Below the pieces are notes generated by a model, which did not search any database, was not told the DNA's origin, and saw only the letters and a list, made by a program, of their open reading frames with translations. Positions 23,445 through 33,538 of a stretch of DNA of 33,538 bases are shown piece by piece. A program made the translations under genes and the position numbers. The stretch's first letter is position 1; each line of letters starts with the position of its first letter. The DNA is from an uncultured Collinsella sp. (GTDB lineage: Bacteria; Actinomycetota; Coriobacteriia; Coriobacteriales; Coriobacteriaceae), in assembly GCA_900540855.1 (NCBI GenBank), contig UQHK01000021.1, forward strand, positions 1 to 33,538, read 5' to 3'.

Positions 23445-23705
23445 ATGATGTGGGAATATGTCCGCCTCGAGGACGATACGCAAGTTTCGTATTCCGAAGT
23501 CCGTGAGGACAACACGGTGAAGGTCGTTGTGGAGCGCCCGCGCGATTGGGGTTTTGACGCGGCGGAGTGTATCTTGCCGGCATTCAATTGGGTGTCACAT
23601 GAGGGCTTTAGCGAAGCGGACCTCAAAGAACTCGATGATTTCGTGCGTAACAATGCCCCGCTCATCCTGCGTTTTGCCTACGAAGGCGGACGAGTCTATG
23701 CCTAG
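23445..23705 (+). CDS. Small acidic hypothetical protein
   Basis: An 86-residue soluble, acidic protein that I do not recognise. It has no signal peptide, membrane helix, cysteine pair or HTH that I can see. GGAG 7 nt before the ATG and good codon usage support it as a real gene. It follows dnaX by 54 nt and converges with the gene at 23728, only 22 nt away, with no terminator between. With that gene it interrupts the normal dnaX-ybaB-recR order. Confidence 0.7.
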   Translation: MMWEYVRLEDDTQVSYSEVREDNTVKVVVERPRDWGFDAAECILPAFNWVSHEGFSEADLKELDDFVRNNAPLILRFAYEGGRVYA

Positions 23706-23727
23706 TCTGTTTCGACTCGGCCATATA

Positions 23728-24195
23728 TCACTTTCTTTTGTCCGGGCGCATCTGTATTTCGTACATGTGTAGCGTGGTGCCACGTATCTCGCATTCGAGC
23801 AGGCAGGTACGTGACGGCCGGCCTAGGGTGCTGAGGTCGACACGATACGTCGCGCGGCTGTCCGTGTACTCGACTTGCTCGGCGTCGAGGGTTGCTCCGA
23901 TTGTCAAGAAAGCGCCTGGTTCGGCACCGACAATCTTGGAGTCCTTTATCTTGACCTTGAACTCTTGGTAGAGGGACGGGCTGTTGTAGTAAATGGTTCG
24001 GGTTCCGTCGGTGCATTCATCGGTCGTCTCCCATTTGACGACGGGCTGGTCCGAGCTGGCTATCAGCAGTTCTGCTCCAAAAGCTATGGCATGGGTGATG
24101 ACAACCAGCAATGCCCAGCCGACAAAGAGATAGAGAACCACATATGCAACGGGGTGTTTTGAGCGGATGTTTTGGAGCGCGTCGGGGGCATTCAT
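23728..24195 (-). CDS. Hypothetical single-pass membrane protein
   Basis: A 155-residue protein with a short cytoplasmic N-terminus, one strong membrane helix (about 17-40) and an outside domain of about 110 residues rich in beta-type sequence and polar residues. Two or three cysteines there could form a disulfide. The family is not recognised. A clear GGAGGTG ribosome site precedes ATG 24195, and a consensus -10 box lies upstream. It is the only minus-strand gene between dnaX and the end of the window. Confidence 0.7.
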   Translation of the reverse strand: MNAPDALQNIRSKHPVAYVVLYLFVGWALLVVITHAIAFGAELLIASSDQPVVKWETTDECTDGTRTIYYNSPSLYQEFKVKIKDSKIVGAEPGAFLTIGATLDAEQVEYTDSRATYRVDLSTLGRPSRTCLLECEIRGTTLHMYEIQMRPDKRK

Positions 24196-24229
24196 GGGGC
24201 ACCTCCAAATTGCAATCTATGACAATCAA

Positions 24230-24235
24230 ATTATA
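24230..24235 (-). promoter_or_regulatory. Putative -10 box for the gene at 24195
   Basis: The minus strand reads GGGTATAAT, a perfect TATAAT hexamer, giving a leader of about 28 nt. No good -35 box was found. Confidence 0.5.
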
Positions 24236-24337
24236 CCCTGCCGCCATGTGCTCCGCCTCGAGCAGCGGTTTGGCATTTAGCTATTTAGTGGCACACATGA
24301 AATGCCGGATTCGGCTCTACTAGATTGAGTATGCGAT

Positions 24338-24372
24338 ATTATGCAACCTTGCATAATTCGGCTTTGCATAAT
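24338..24372. promoter_or_regulatory. Operator-like cluster of three TTGCATAAT sites
   Basis: ATTATGCAA (24338-24346) and TTGCATAAT (24349-24357) form a perfect palindrome with a 2-nt centre. A third copy TTGCATAAT lies at 24364-24372, 15 nt after the second and in the same direction. ATTCGGCT is also repeated (24309-24316 and 24356-24363). The site is about 160 nt before ybaB and 100 nt behind the divergent promoter at 24230. The remainder of 24196-24534 has no credible gene. Confidence 0.5.
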
Positions 24373-24534
24373 CTTTGCGCGTGGTTTGTATTGGAGGACA
24401 TGTATATCGACTGAGGTAGCGTGTCCGCCCCGCTTGCTTGCCCCGCGCCGTGGTACGATTTTTGAGTTTGAAAGTCCCGTCGCGCTCCGGCTGCCCTTGC
24501 AGCTTGTCGCGCGGCCGCACGTAAAGGAGCCATC

Positions 24535-24855
24535 ATGGCCGGTATGAACATGCAGCAAATGATGAAGCAGGCTCGCAAGATGCAGGAGCAGCTTGCCGCC
24601 GCGCAGGAAAACCTCAAGTCCCAGACCGTCGACGCCTCTGCCGGCGGCGGCATGGTCAAGGTGACCGTTAACGGCGAGATGGAGCTCGTCAACCTCACCA
24701 TCGACCCCGATGCCCTCGATCCCGAGGACGTCGATATGCTGCAGGACATGATCATGGCTGCCGTCAACGAGGCCGTCCGCGGTGTCAACGAGCTCGCCAA
24801 CAAGCAGATGGGCGCCATCACCGGCGGCCTCAACATCCCGGGCATGCCGTTCTAA
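24535..24855 (+). CDS. ybaB: YbaB/EbfC family nucleoid-associated protein
   Basis: A 106-residue small DNA-binding protein of the YbaB/EbfC family, which forms a tweezer-like dimer. It starts with a Met/Gln-rich helix (MNMQQMMKQARKMQEQL), followed by the family core AGGGMVKVTVNGEMELVNLTID (split here: residues about 36-58) and a C-terminal helix. The usual genetic place is between dnaX and recR, and it keeps its place before recR here. AAAGGAG precedes the ATG. The Met-rich N- and C-termini are typical. The upstream dnaX is separated by two extra genes, so ybaB-recR must have a promoter of their own. Confidence 0.95.
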   Translation: MAGMNMQQMMKQARKMQEQLAAAQENLKSQTVDASAGGGMVKVTVNGEMELVNLTIDPDALDPEDVDMLQDMIMAAVNEAVRGVNELANKQMGAITGGLNIPGMPF

Positions 24856-24868
24856 GACACGCATATAT

Positions 24869-25465
24869 ATGAGTGCCAACCATAGTCTGCAAAAATTGCT
24901 CGATGAGCTGGGCCGTCTGCCGGGCATTGGTCCCAAGTCGGCCCAGCGCATCGCCTATTACCTGCTCGAGGCCGATGCCGAGGAGGCGCGCCGCCTGGCC
25001 GAGGCTATCCTGGAGGTTAAGCAGGAGGTTCACTTTTGCAGCCGCTGCTTTAACTACGCCACGGCCGACGAGTGCTCCATCTGCCAGGATTCGATGCGCG
25101 ATACCACTCGCATTTGCGTGGTGGGCGAGCCGCGCGATGTCCAGGCGATTGAGCGCACGGGCAGCTACCACGGTCTCTACCACGTATTGGGCGGCGTGAT
25201 CAGTCCCATGGACAAGATTGGTCCCGAGCAGTTGCACATTCGTGAGCTGCTGGCACGCTTGGGCCACGAGGACATCCACGAGGTCATCATCGCCACCAAC
25301 CCCAATATCGAGGGCGAGACCACGGCGAGCTACCTGGCCCGCACTATCAAGCCGCTGGGCGTTGAGGTATCGCGTCTGGCGAGCGGCCTTCCCGTGGGCG
25401 GCGACCTGGAGTATGCCGACGAGCTTACGCTTGGGCGCGCCATCGAGGCCCGTCGCACGATTTAG
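24869..25465 (+). CDS. recR: Recombination mediator protein RecR
   Basis: RecR of the RecFOR pathway, which loads RecA on gapped DNA. The 198-residue protein has the helix-hairpin-helix LPGIGPKSAQRIAYYLL (about 16-32), a four-Cys zinc finger CSRC..CSIC (about 56-75) and a Toprim domain beginning ICVVGEPRD (about 80-88), ending with the conserved Walker-like segment ASGLPVGGDLEYAD. Length is standard. The start is ATG 24869, 13 nt after the ybaB stop; no Shine-Dalgarno sequence is visible, so translation is probably coupled to ybaB. The longer in-frame extension overlaps ybaB and is not real. Confidence 0.96.
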   Translation: MSANHSLQKLLDELGRLPGIGPKSAQRIAYYLLEADAEEARRLAEAILEVKQEVHFCSRCFNYATADECSICQDSMRDTTRICVVGEPRDVQAIERTGSYHGLYHVLGGVISPMDKIGPEQLHIRELLARLGHEDIHEVIIATNPNIEGETTASYLARTIKPLGVEVSRLASGLPVGGDLEYADELTLGRAIEARRTI

Positions 25466-25502
25466 GTGGCGAGCCTGCTCCTGCCGTATGTCTTCATCGC
25501 GA

Positions 25503-25532
25503 CGCACGGGGTAGCCATAATTTCCCCGTGCG
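25503..25532. terminator. Hairpin after recR
   Basis: CGCACGGGG (25503-25511) pairs perfectly with CCCCGTGCG (25524-25532) around a 12-nt loop, 37 nt after the recR stop codon. The sequence after it is only weakly T-rich, so it is a probable but not perfect intrinsic terminator. Confidence 0.6.
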
Positions 25533-25540
25533 ACTGTAAG

Positions 25541-25626
25541 TTTGTTGTGCAACAAAGATGCTTTGTATCCGCTTATCGCATGGATGCTTCCACTCGCATC
25601 CTTAATTTGCCCATTCGTTGCGCAAC
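25541..25626. promoter_or_regulatory. Two GTTGyGCAAC palindromes upstream of the secreted-protein / kinase / FHA operon
   Basis: TTTGTTGTGCAACAAA (25541-25556) is a near-perfect palindrome; GTTGCGCAAC (25617-25626) shares its core. The second overlaps the possible -35 box TTGCGC (25618-25623). They look like operator sites for one dimeric regulator. The gap 25466-25710 has no credible gene. Confidence 0.45.
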
Positions 25627-25642
25627 CTTTTGGGTTCGCTGA

Positions 25643-25648
25643 TACACT
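25643..25648 (+). promoter_or_regulatory. Putative -10 box of the 25711-29399 operon
   Basis: TACACT is placed 19 nt after TTGCGC (25618-25623). Transcription would start near 25655, so the hairpin at 25671 would be part of the 5' leader. Confidence 0.45.
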
Positions 25649-25670
25649 CAAATATGGATTCGAATGAATG

Positions 25671-25697
25671 CGCCGCTCCCGAGCGGCGTGTTTTTGT
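25671..25697 (+). terminator. Terminator-like leader hairpin (possible attenuator)
   Basis: CGCCGCTC (25671-25678) pairs with GAGCGGCG (25681-25688), giving a 7-bp stem with a 4-nt loop once the tight centre opens, followed by TGTTTTTGTT. The T-run merges into the ribosome site TTGGAGGAG of the next gene. It either ends upstream transcripts or attenuates this operon. Confidence 0.65.
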
Positions 25698-25710
25698 TGG
25701 AGGAGAACGC

Positions 25711-26616
25711 ATGCGGCCCGGTGGCACTCAGACAAAGCGCGGCGCCGCGGTGCGCATGCGACGCCGACTGGGCTTGGCGCCGCGGGCGTACGCACTGCTG
25801 TCTTGCTCGCTGGTGCTGGTCATAGCTGGCGTTTCTGCCTATGGCATGACCGTGCCGTCCATGATGCAGGCACATGCCGCACGCGAACCGCGCGTGGGGC
25901 ATGAGGTCAAAAGCGATCTGGGCACCACGACTGGATATGCTTGGGCAAGTGTGGTCGCGCATATTGTGTTTGGCGCCGACGACGCGGACGGCGCCGAGGC
26001 CCCGGACAACGAAGTCACGCTTGCCAATGGCAAAACCATCGTGCTCACCAACACCAAGATCATCGATCGGTTGTCCAACAATAGCGTGGCGGCAACGGTG
26101 AATAAGGTCGAGCGGCAGAAGGAGCAGGACGCCCAGCAGTCCGGAAAGCCCGGTAGCTCGGATACTTCTGGCTCCGGCTCGGATTCGTCGAGTTCGGGCG
26201 GCGGCTCTGGGTCGGGTTCCTCTGCCGGAGGGTCTGGAAACGGCGGCTCGACGGGCGGCAACGCTGACAACGATGCAAACTCCGGTGGCCTTTCCGCTGC
26301 TGAGGAAGAGAGCATTCACAGTTGGCTTGTGACCAAGTACAACATGCTCGACGGCTATGTTTCTCGTGCCAATGACGTGGTCTCGACCTATAACTCTACG
26401 GGAGATCCCAGGCCGTGCGACAGCCTGGTCGGGGAGATGTTTGTCATTCGAGCCGAGTTTGGTCGTCAGACATTCTCGCCCCGGTCAAAGTGGTATCAGC
26501 AGTATGCCAATCTGTGGGGCTGTTACACCAACCTATGTCAATGGGTCGGCCATTACGGCGATGATGACGTCGCGCTCGGTAACTTCAACAATAACGTGGC
26601 GGCGCTTGCCCTATGA
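25711..26616 (+). CDS. Secreted or anchored protein with Ser/Gly-rich linker
   Basis: A 301-residue protein with a basic N-terminus (RMRRRLGLAPR), one hydrophobic segment (about 27-47) that is a signal peptide or anchor, a first outer domain (about 50-135), a Ser/Gly low-complexity linker (about 145-190) and a C-terminal domain (about 195-301) with many Trp and Tyr residues and three Cys. I do not recognise either domain. The start is ATG 25711 after TTGGAGGAG; an earlier in-frame start would cross the hairpin. It overlaps the kinase start by four bases (ATGA), so it is probably a surface partner or sensor for that kinase. Confidence 0.75.
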   Translation: MRPGGTQTKRGAAVRMRRRLGLAPRAYALLSCSLVLVIAGVSAYGMTVPSMMQAHAAREPRVGHEVKSDLGTTTGYAWASVVAHIVFGADDADGAEAPDNEVTLANGKTIVLTNTKIIDRLSNNSVAATVNKVERQKEQDAQQSGKPGSSDTSGSGSDSSSSGGGSGSGSSAGGSGNGGSTGGNADNDANSGGLSAAEEESIHSWLVTKYNMLDGYVSRANDVVSTYNSTGDPRPCDSLVGEMFVIRAEFGRQTFSPRSKWYQQYANLWGCYTNLCQWVGHYGDDDVALGNFNNNVAALAL

Positions 26617-28457
26617 TGACCGATCTTGCATCCACCACGCCACAATCGCTCGGTCGCGATCCCATGGTCGGCCTGCGCCTGGCGCGTGTCGACGGGTTTG
26701 AGCCGGCCATTGCGCTCGGTCAGGGCGAACTGCCTGCCTATCTGCGTCGTTTTACGATGCTGTTTGCCGACGATGCCACCATGCGCCGTGGCGGTATCGG
26801 CCGCGTGACGCGTGCCGTCAACGCCCAAGGCGAGGCCGTGGCACTCAAACAGCTCATCTTGCCGACGCGCGATGAGTTTGACGACGATGCCGCTCACGAG
26901 GCGCTGGTCGCCAAGTTCAAGGCGGCGTTTCGCGAGGAATACGAATGCCATCGCGCCCTTTCGGGCCTTAAGGGCTTTCCCCGCCTCTATGGCTGGGGCG
27001 AGGTCGACGGTGTGCCTGCAATTGTCATGGAATGGGTCGAGGGCGAGACGCTTGCCCGCTTGCGTTCGCGACTTGCCGTGGACGATGCCGGACGCCTGTC
27101 GCCGCTTGTGGCGGCGCGTCTGGGTCGCGACCTGTTCGATCTGCTCTGCCGTATGAGCCTGGTGGGCGAGGGCTTTGTCCATCGCGATATCTCGCCCGCT
27201 AATATTATGGTGCGTACGGCGCGTCTACCGCTTGACCGGCAGCTTGCCGAGGGCACCTTTGACCTGTGCCTGATCGACTTTGGCTCGTCGCTGGCGCTTG
27301 AGCCTGCGTCGGCCGTGGCCGGTACCGGCGGCAAGGCGTCATTTACGGAGCGTTATGCCACGCTGCGTCGCGCGACGGTTGCCTATGCCCCGCCCGAGAT
27401 GCTCACCGACGATATTCCCGACCTGCGCGCTTTGCGTATGTCGCCGGCGATTGACGTCTATGCCGCGGCAAGCACGGTTTACGAGCTCATTGCCGGCGTC
27501 GCGCCATACGAAGCCGCGCCGAGCACTTCGGGCACCTCGGGTTCGCGCAAAAAGACGCGCGACATCGCGAGCCCCTACCGTCTCAAGATGGACACGCGGC
27601 CCGACTATCCCATTGGTGCCCATGCGCCCGGTTGTGATTTGACTCAGCTGCTTCGTCGTGAGCCCGATGTGGCGCTCGCCGCGGCCGAGCAGGCCCAGCA
27701 GCTGGGGCTTGAGCCGGATTCCGAAGAGCTACGCGATGCGCTGGCGTTTGTCGATGCCCAGCTGTTCGACGTGGTGATGGCCTGTCTGTCCAGCCATCAA
27801 AAAGATCGTCCCGAGCCGGCGGCGGTCGAGGCGGCGCTCTCGGCGTTTTGTGACCACTATACGCAAAATGTCGGTCGTTCGCTCCGCGGCGAGCCGCTCA
27901 CGCCGTGCCCCATGGATGCGTCTGGCCGCGCGGTTCGTCGCGCGCTGATGGTCGGCGCGGCGGTCGTCTGTGGCGTGGTTTGGGCTGCGGTCGTGGTTTC
28001 GGCCGCGCTGCTGGCGTCGGGCGCTCGCGTGACGGCGACTTTGGGATCGCTCGTGTGGTCTGGGTCGCTACCGGGTGTTATTGCCGCACTGGCGCTGGCG
28101 CTGCCAGGCATGGCCGGCGTTGCCGCGGGGGCACTTGCGCGCGATCGACGCTCGGGGTTCCTGCAGGGCGTGCTTGCGCTTTCTGCCTGCGAGGTTCCGG
28201 TGCTGGTTGTGACTGCATGTAGCGTATTTTCCCAACGCGCCGTGATGGGCGGCCTTGTTGCCGCTTTGGTTGCAACCTATACGCTTACGTGGTTTTTGCT
28301 TGCGATGGGCTTTGCCTTTGAACTTCCCGTTTCGGCACCGCGACGCACAAAAGCCCAGATGGCGACTCCGCTTGCCGGTGGAGCCGCAGCTGCCCGTACT
28401 TTTGGCGGACCTGTCGAAGTATCGTCCGATTCTATTTCTACGACCAAGGAGGCCTAG
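26613..28457 (+). CDS. Membrane Ser/Thr protein kinase with HRDIS catalytic loop
   Basis: A 614-residue Hanks-type kinase with a cytoplasmic domain (about 45-430) and a C-terminal membrane region of about four helices (about 447-590). Seen motifs: glycine loop RGGIGRV (59-65), Lys79, VMEWVEGE, HRDISPANI (190-198, Asp192, Asn197), DFGSS (222-226) and APPEM. The catalytic-loop Lys that usually follows HRDI is Ser, a change known in some bacterial kinases. A large insert between DFG and the C-lobe end (about 290-370) is unusual. It has no obvious ribosome site and starts within the stop of the gene before it, so it depends on coupling. It is followed after 3 nt by the FHA gene, which is probably its reader. 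Confidence 0.88.
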   Translation: MMTDLASTTPQSLGRDPMVGLRLARVDGFEPAIALGQGELPAYLRRFTMLFADDATMRRGGIGRVTRAVNAQGEAVALKQLILPTRDEFDDDAAHEALVAKFKAAFREEYECHRALSGLKGFPRLYGWGEVDGVPAIVMEWVEGETLARLRSRLAVDDAGRLSPLVAARLGRDLFDLLCRMSLVGEGFVHRDISPANIMVRTARLPLDRQLAEGTFDLCLIDFGSSLALEPASAVAGTGGKASFTERYATLRRATVAYAPPEMLTDDIPDLRALRMSPAIDVYAAASTVYELIAGVAPYEAAPSTSGTSGSRKKTRDIASPYRLKMDTRPDYPIGAHAPGCDLTQLLRREPDVALAAAEQAQQLGLEPDSEELRDALAFVDAQLFDVVMACLSSHQKDRPEPAAVEAALSAFCDHYTQNVGRSLRGEPLTPCPMDASGRAVRRALMVGAAVVCGVVWAAVVVSAALLASGARVTATLGSLVWSGSLPGVIAALALALPGMAGVAAGALARDRRSGFLQGVLALSACEVPVLVVTACSVFSQRAVMGGLVAALVATYTLTWFLLAMGFAFELPVSAPRRTKAQMATPLAGGAAAARTFGGPVEVSSDSISTTKEA

Positions 28458-28460
28458 GTC

Positions 28461-29399
28461 ATGGCATCTCAAGTTGAGCTCACCCCATGCGGGGCCATGT
28501 TTGACATCTTTAAGCGCGCGGCGCATCTGAGCCATATCGAGCTGTGCGGCTTGGTGCTTTCGTCCCGTCCGCTCGCCGACGGCCGCAGCCCGCAGAGCCG
28601 AGCCGCCGATCGCTCTTGGGTTTCCCGCTTTATCGTTCGCGCGCCGGTCGGCACGCTTCAGCAGCGCTACTTTGCCGAATACGGTACCTCGGCTGCGCGT
28701 ATTATGTCGCAACTGGCCCTGCGTCAGCGCAATCCCATGGACTCCACGGCTGTGATCAATATGGTGTGCGGTCCTGCAGGTGAACCGATGGTACGTGCGC
28801 TCGAAGAGTGCCACCAGGACACGAATCTCTATCGCAACGCGCTCGATCGCCTGTCCCAGGCGGCGGAACTCATGCCCGCCGAGCGCGCCGAGGCCGTGCT
28901 GGTGCTGTTTGTCGCCGTCGGTTGTTCGGCGGATGTGCGGTCCTCGGTGAACTATGCCATCGACTACGCGCACGCGACCTGTGGCGGAGGCACCTCCACG
29001 CCGCGTTCGCTTGGCATGTCGATGACCGCAGGCGAGCGCGAACCCGCCCCGGTGCACCCCTTGGGCTTGCTGCGCGTGCAAAACAGTTTTGTCGTGAGCG
29101 CCCCGCGCTGGATTCAGCCGAGTGAGCAGGGTGTTGAGATTGGCGCGCTGGCCACTGGTGAGGGCGATATTACCGACGTCGGCGACGATGTCTCGGCCCG
29201 CCATGCCCATATCTGGTGCGATGCTCAAAATATCTGGCACGTCGAGGACTTGTCGTCCACCAACGGAACCGTGGTGGTAAACGGGGCCACGCGTGTCTGC
29301 ATTCAGGTCGAGCCCGGCCGTTCCGCCCAACTCAATCCCGGCGACGAGCTCAAGCTCGGCGAATCCACTACCTACGCCATCCTCTTCGGTGCCCTCTAA
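28461..29399 (+). CDS. FHA-domain protein paired with the kinase
   Basis: A 312-residue cytoplasmic protein. The C-terminal FHA domain (about 222-312) has the landmarks DDVSARHAHIW (about 240-250) and EDLSSTNGTVVVNG (about 261-274), so it should bind phosphothreonine. The N-terminal region (about 1-190) is an unrecognised, mostly helical domain with Cys residues and a motif-poor sequence; it is not DUF3662, so this is not a second FhaA. AAGGAGG lies 9 nt before the ATG, 3 nt after the kinase stop. It is the last gene of the operon. Confidence 0.88.
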   Translation: MASQVELTPCGAMFDIFKRAAHLSHIELCGLVLSSRPLADGRSPQSRAADRSWVSRFIVRAPVGTLQQRYFAEYGTSAARIMSQLALRQRNPMDSTAVINMVCGPAGEPMVRALEECHQDTNLYRNALDRLSQAAELMPAERAEAVLVLFVAVGCSADVRSSVNYAIDYAHATCGGGTSTPRSLGMSMTAGEREPAPVHPLGLLRVQNSFVVSAPRWIQPSEQGVEIGALATGEGDITDVGDDVSARHAHIWCDAQNIWHVEDLSSTNGTVVVNGATRVCIQVEPGRSAQLNPGDELKLGESTTYAILFGAL

Positions 29400-29409
29400 C
29401 CAGCAGATG

Positions 29410-29448
29410 GGGACGTTCCTTTCCTGCCGGCACTTTGGGACACTCCTT
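29410..29448. repeat. Short imperfect direct repeat after the FHA gene
   Basis: GGGACGTTCCTT (29410-29421) and GGGACACTCCTT (29437-29448) differ at two bases and are 27 nt apart. The region 29400-29560 holds no credible gene. It may be part of a family of genus-specific intergenic repeats, which I cannot verify here. Confidence 0.4.
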
Positions 29449-29563
29449 GGCGCGCCAGAGCCAGTCGCCCGGGGATGGAGGGACCATTTTGGCCCTTGGC
29501 AGTCACCCAAGGTAAACCTTTACCGCCCGCCTATATTTGCCGAAATTACACTTGACGGCGGGG

Positions 29564-29850
29564 TACAATAAACCCGCATGCGGATTTCCGTTGCGGGCGC
29601 TTCCCATCGCCGGGGCGTGCCCGGGAGCATCCGGCATGCGGCCTTTGCGGCGCTCGGTCATGTGCAAGACGGGCGGTCGGGTCTGTGGGGCGCATCAGTT
29701 GCCCCTCGCCTCGGCATGTCTTCTCTCCACGCCACGTACCTGCTGCTGAGCCTGCCTGCCAGATGATTGGAAGCAACAGCGTAAATCCCATCACGCCAAC
29801 ATCCCGGCGATCGCCGGGGCCTGTATACCTATATGAGAGGAGAGGGGTAT
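29564..29850 (+). promoter_or_regulatory. Putative promoter and long structured leader of nifJ
   Basis: TACAAT (29564-29569) is the best -10 candidate, without a good -35 box. A leader from there would be about 275 nt. It is GC-rich and can fold: CCCGCA/TGCGGG (about 29573-29604) and the perfect 16-nt palindrome CCCGGCGATCGCCGGG (29803-29818), which lies about 20 nt before the ribosome site. A 62-codon open frame (29578-29766) starts at the expected transcript start but has no family resemblance or ribosome site. I do not recognise any known riboswitch. Confidence 0.4.
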
Positions 29851-33390
<3,540 letters not shown>

Positions 33391-33441
33391 GTCTCCCACC
33401 GCAGGATCTGAGGGCTGACCTTCGCGGACGTCCTCGGACAT

Positions 33442-33484
33442 GAAGGAACCCCCGCTGCGCACTACGTGCGGCGGGGGTTCCTTC
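33442..33484 (+). terminator. Long hairpin after nifJ
   Basis: GAAGGAACCCCCGC (33442-33455) is the exact reverse complement of GCGGGGGTTCCTTC (33471-33484), and CGCAC/GTGCG can pair inside. GGAC/GTCC on the outside could extend it. No T-tract follows immediately. The last 50 nt of the window show no complete gene. Confidence 0.7.
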
Positions 33485-33538
33485 GTCCTGACGCTCCTAT
33501 TTGGCAAGGTGTTTTTTAGAATCCATTTTGCGCTCGGC

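Noticed and set aside
24400..24414. A four-codon frame (Met-Tyr-Ile-Asp) with a good GGAGG site upstream of ybaB
   Set aside because: It is too short to distinguish from chance, and no attenuator structure depends on it.
24301..24534. Possible SRP (4.5S) RNA gene near dnaX
   Set aside because: The conserved GGAA / AGCAG loop pattern of the SRP RNA was not found here or in the region before dnaX.

Overview
The window looks like chromosome from a GC-rich, low-redundancy anaerobic actinobacterium of the class Coriobacteriia, most likely Collinsella or a close relative. This is inferred from gene content and codon style, not from a database search. The main clues are an actinobacterial fhaA-fhaB-pstP-rodA-pbpA-pknB cell-wall signalling cluster, a one-chain pyruvate:ferredoxin oxidoreductase (an anaerobe marker), a mannose-family PTS with its DUF956 companion, and strong C/G third-position bias in the highly expressed genes.

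Layout. (1) 1-3681: regulatory region and mannose-family PTS operon (IIAB, IIC, IID) followed by a DUF956 gene that appears to have its own promoter, placed inside the PTS terminator. (2) 3690-4131: a dispersed repeat, a complete tRNA-Arg(CCU), and a patch of tRNA debris: a second copy of the tRNA-Arg 3' tail and an inverted 3' half of another tRNA, probably integration or duplication scars. (3) 14235 down to 4184, minus strand: a tight operon running kinase, FhaA, FhaB, PP2C phosphatase, a single-polypeptide RodA/FtsW-PBP fusion, then PASTA kinase PknB. (4) 14393-14530: a tandem palindromic repeat with an exact 62-nt period. (5) 14673-19984: an accessory block with a very unusual regulator (two membrane-domain plus LuxR-HTH modules in tandem), two ABC-2 type permeases, their ATPase and an exported protein. 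(6) 20090-25465: a YcxB-like membrane protein, then dnaX, ybaB and recR, with two hypothetical genes interrupting the usual dnaX-ybaB-recR run. (7) 25711-29399: a second signalling operon with a secreted Ser/Gly-rich protein, a membrane Ser/Thr kinase and an FHA protein. (8) 29564-33484: a leader of about 280 nt and nifJ (PFOR), closed by a long hairpin.

How the parts fit. The window holds three Hanks-type kinases, three FHA phosphothreonine readers and one PP2C phosphatase. The large minus-strand operon would couple sensing of peptidoglycan fragments (PASTA) to glycan polymerisation and crosslinking. The later three-gene operon looks like an independent kinase-FHA relay to an unknown surface process. 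The PTS and PFOR are central carbon and energy functions. The best candidate for an undescribed system is the 14673-19984 block, where a duplicated membrane-embedded LuxR-type regulator sits directly upstream of an ABC exporter and an exported protein, with no histidine kinase. No rRNA, CRISPR array or insertion sequence was seen.
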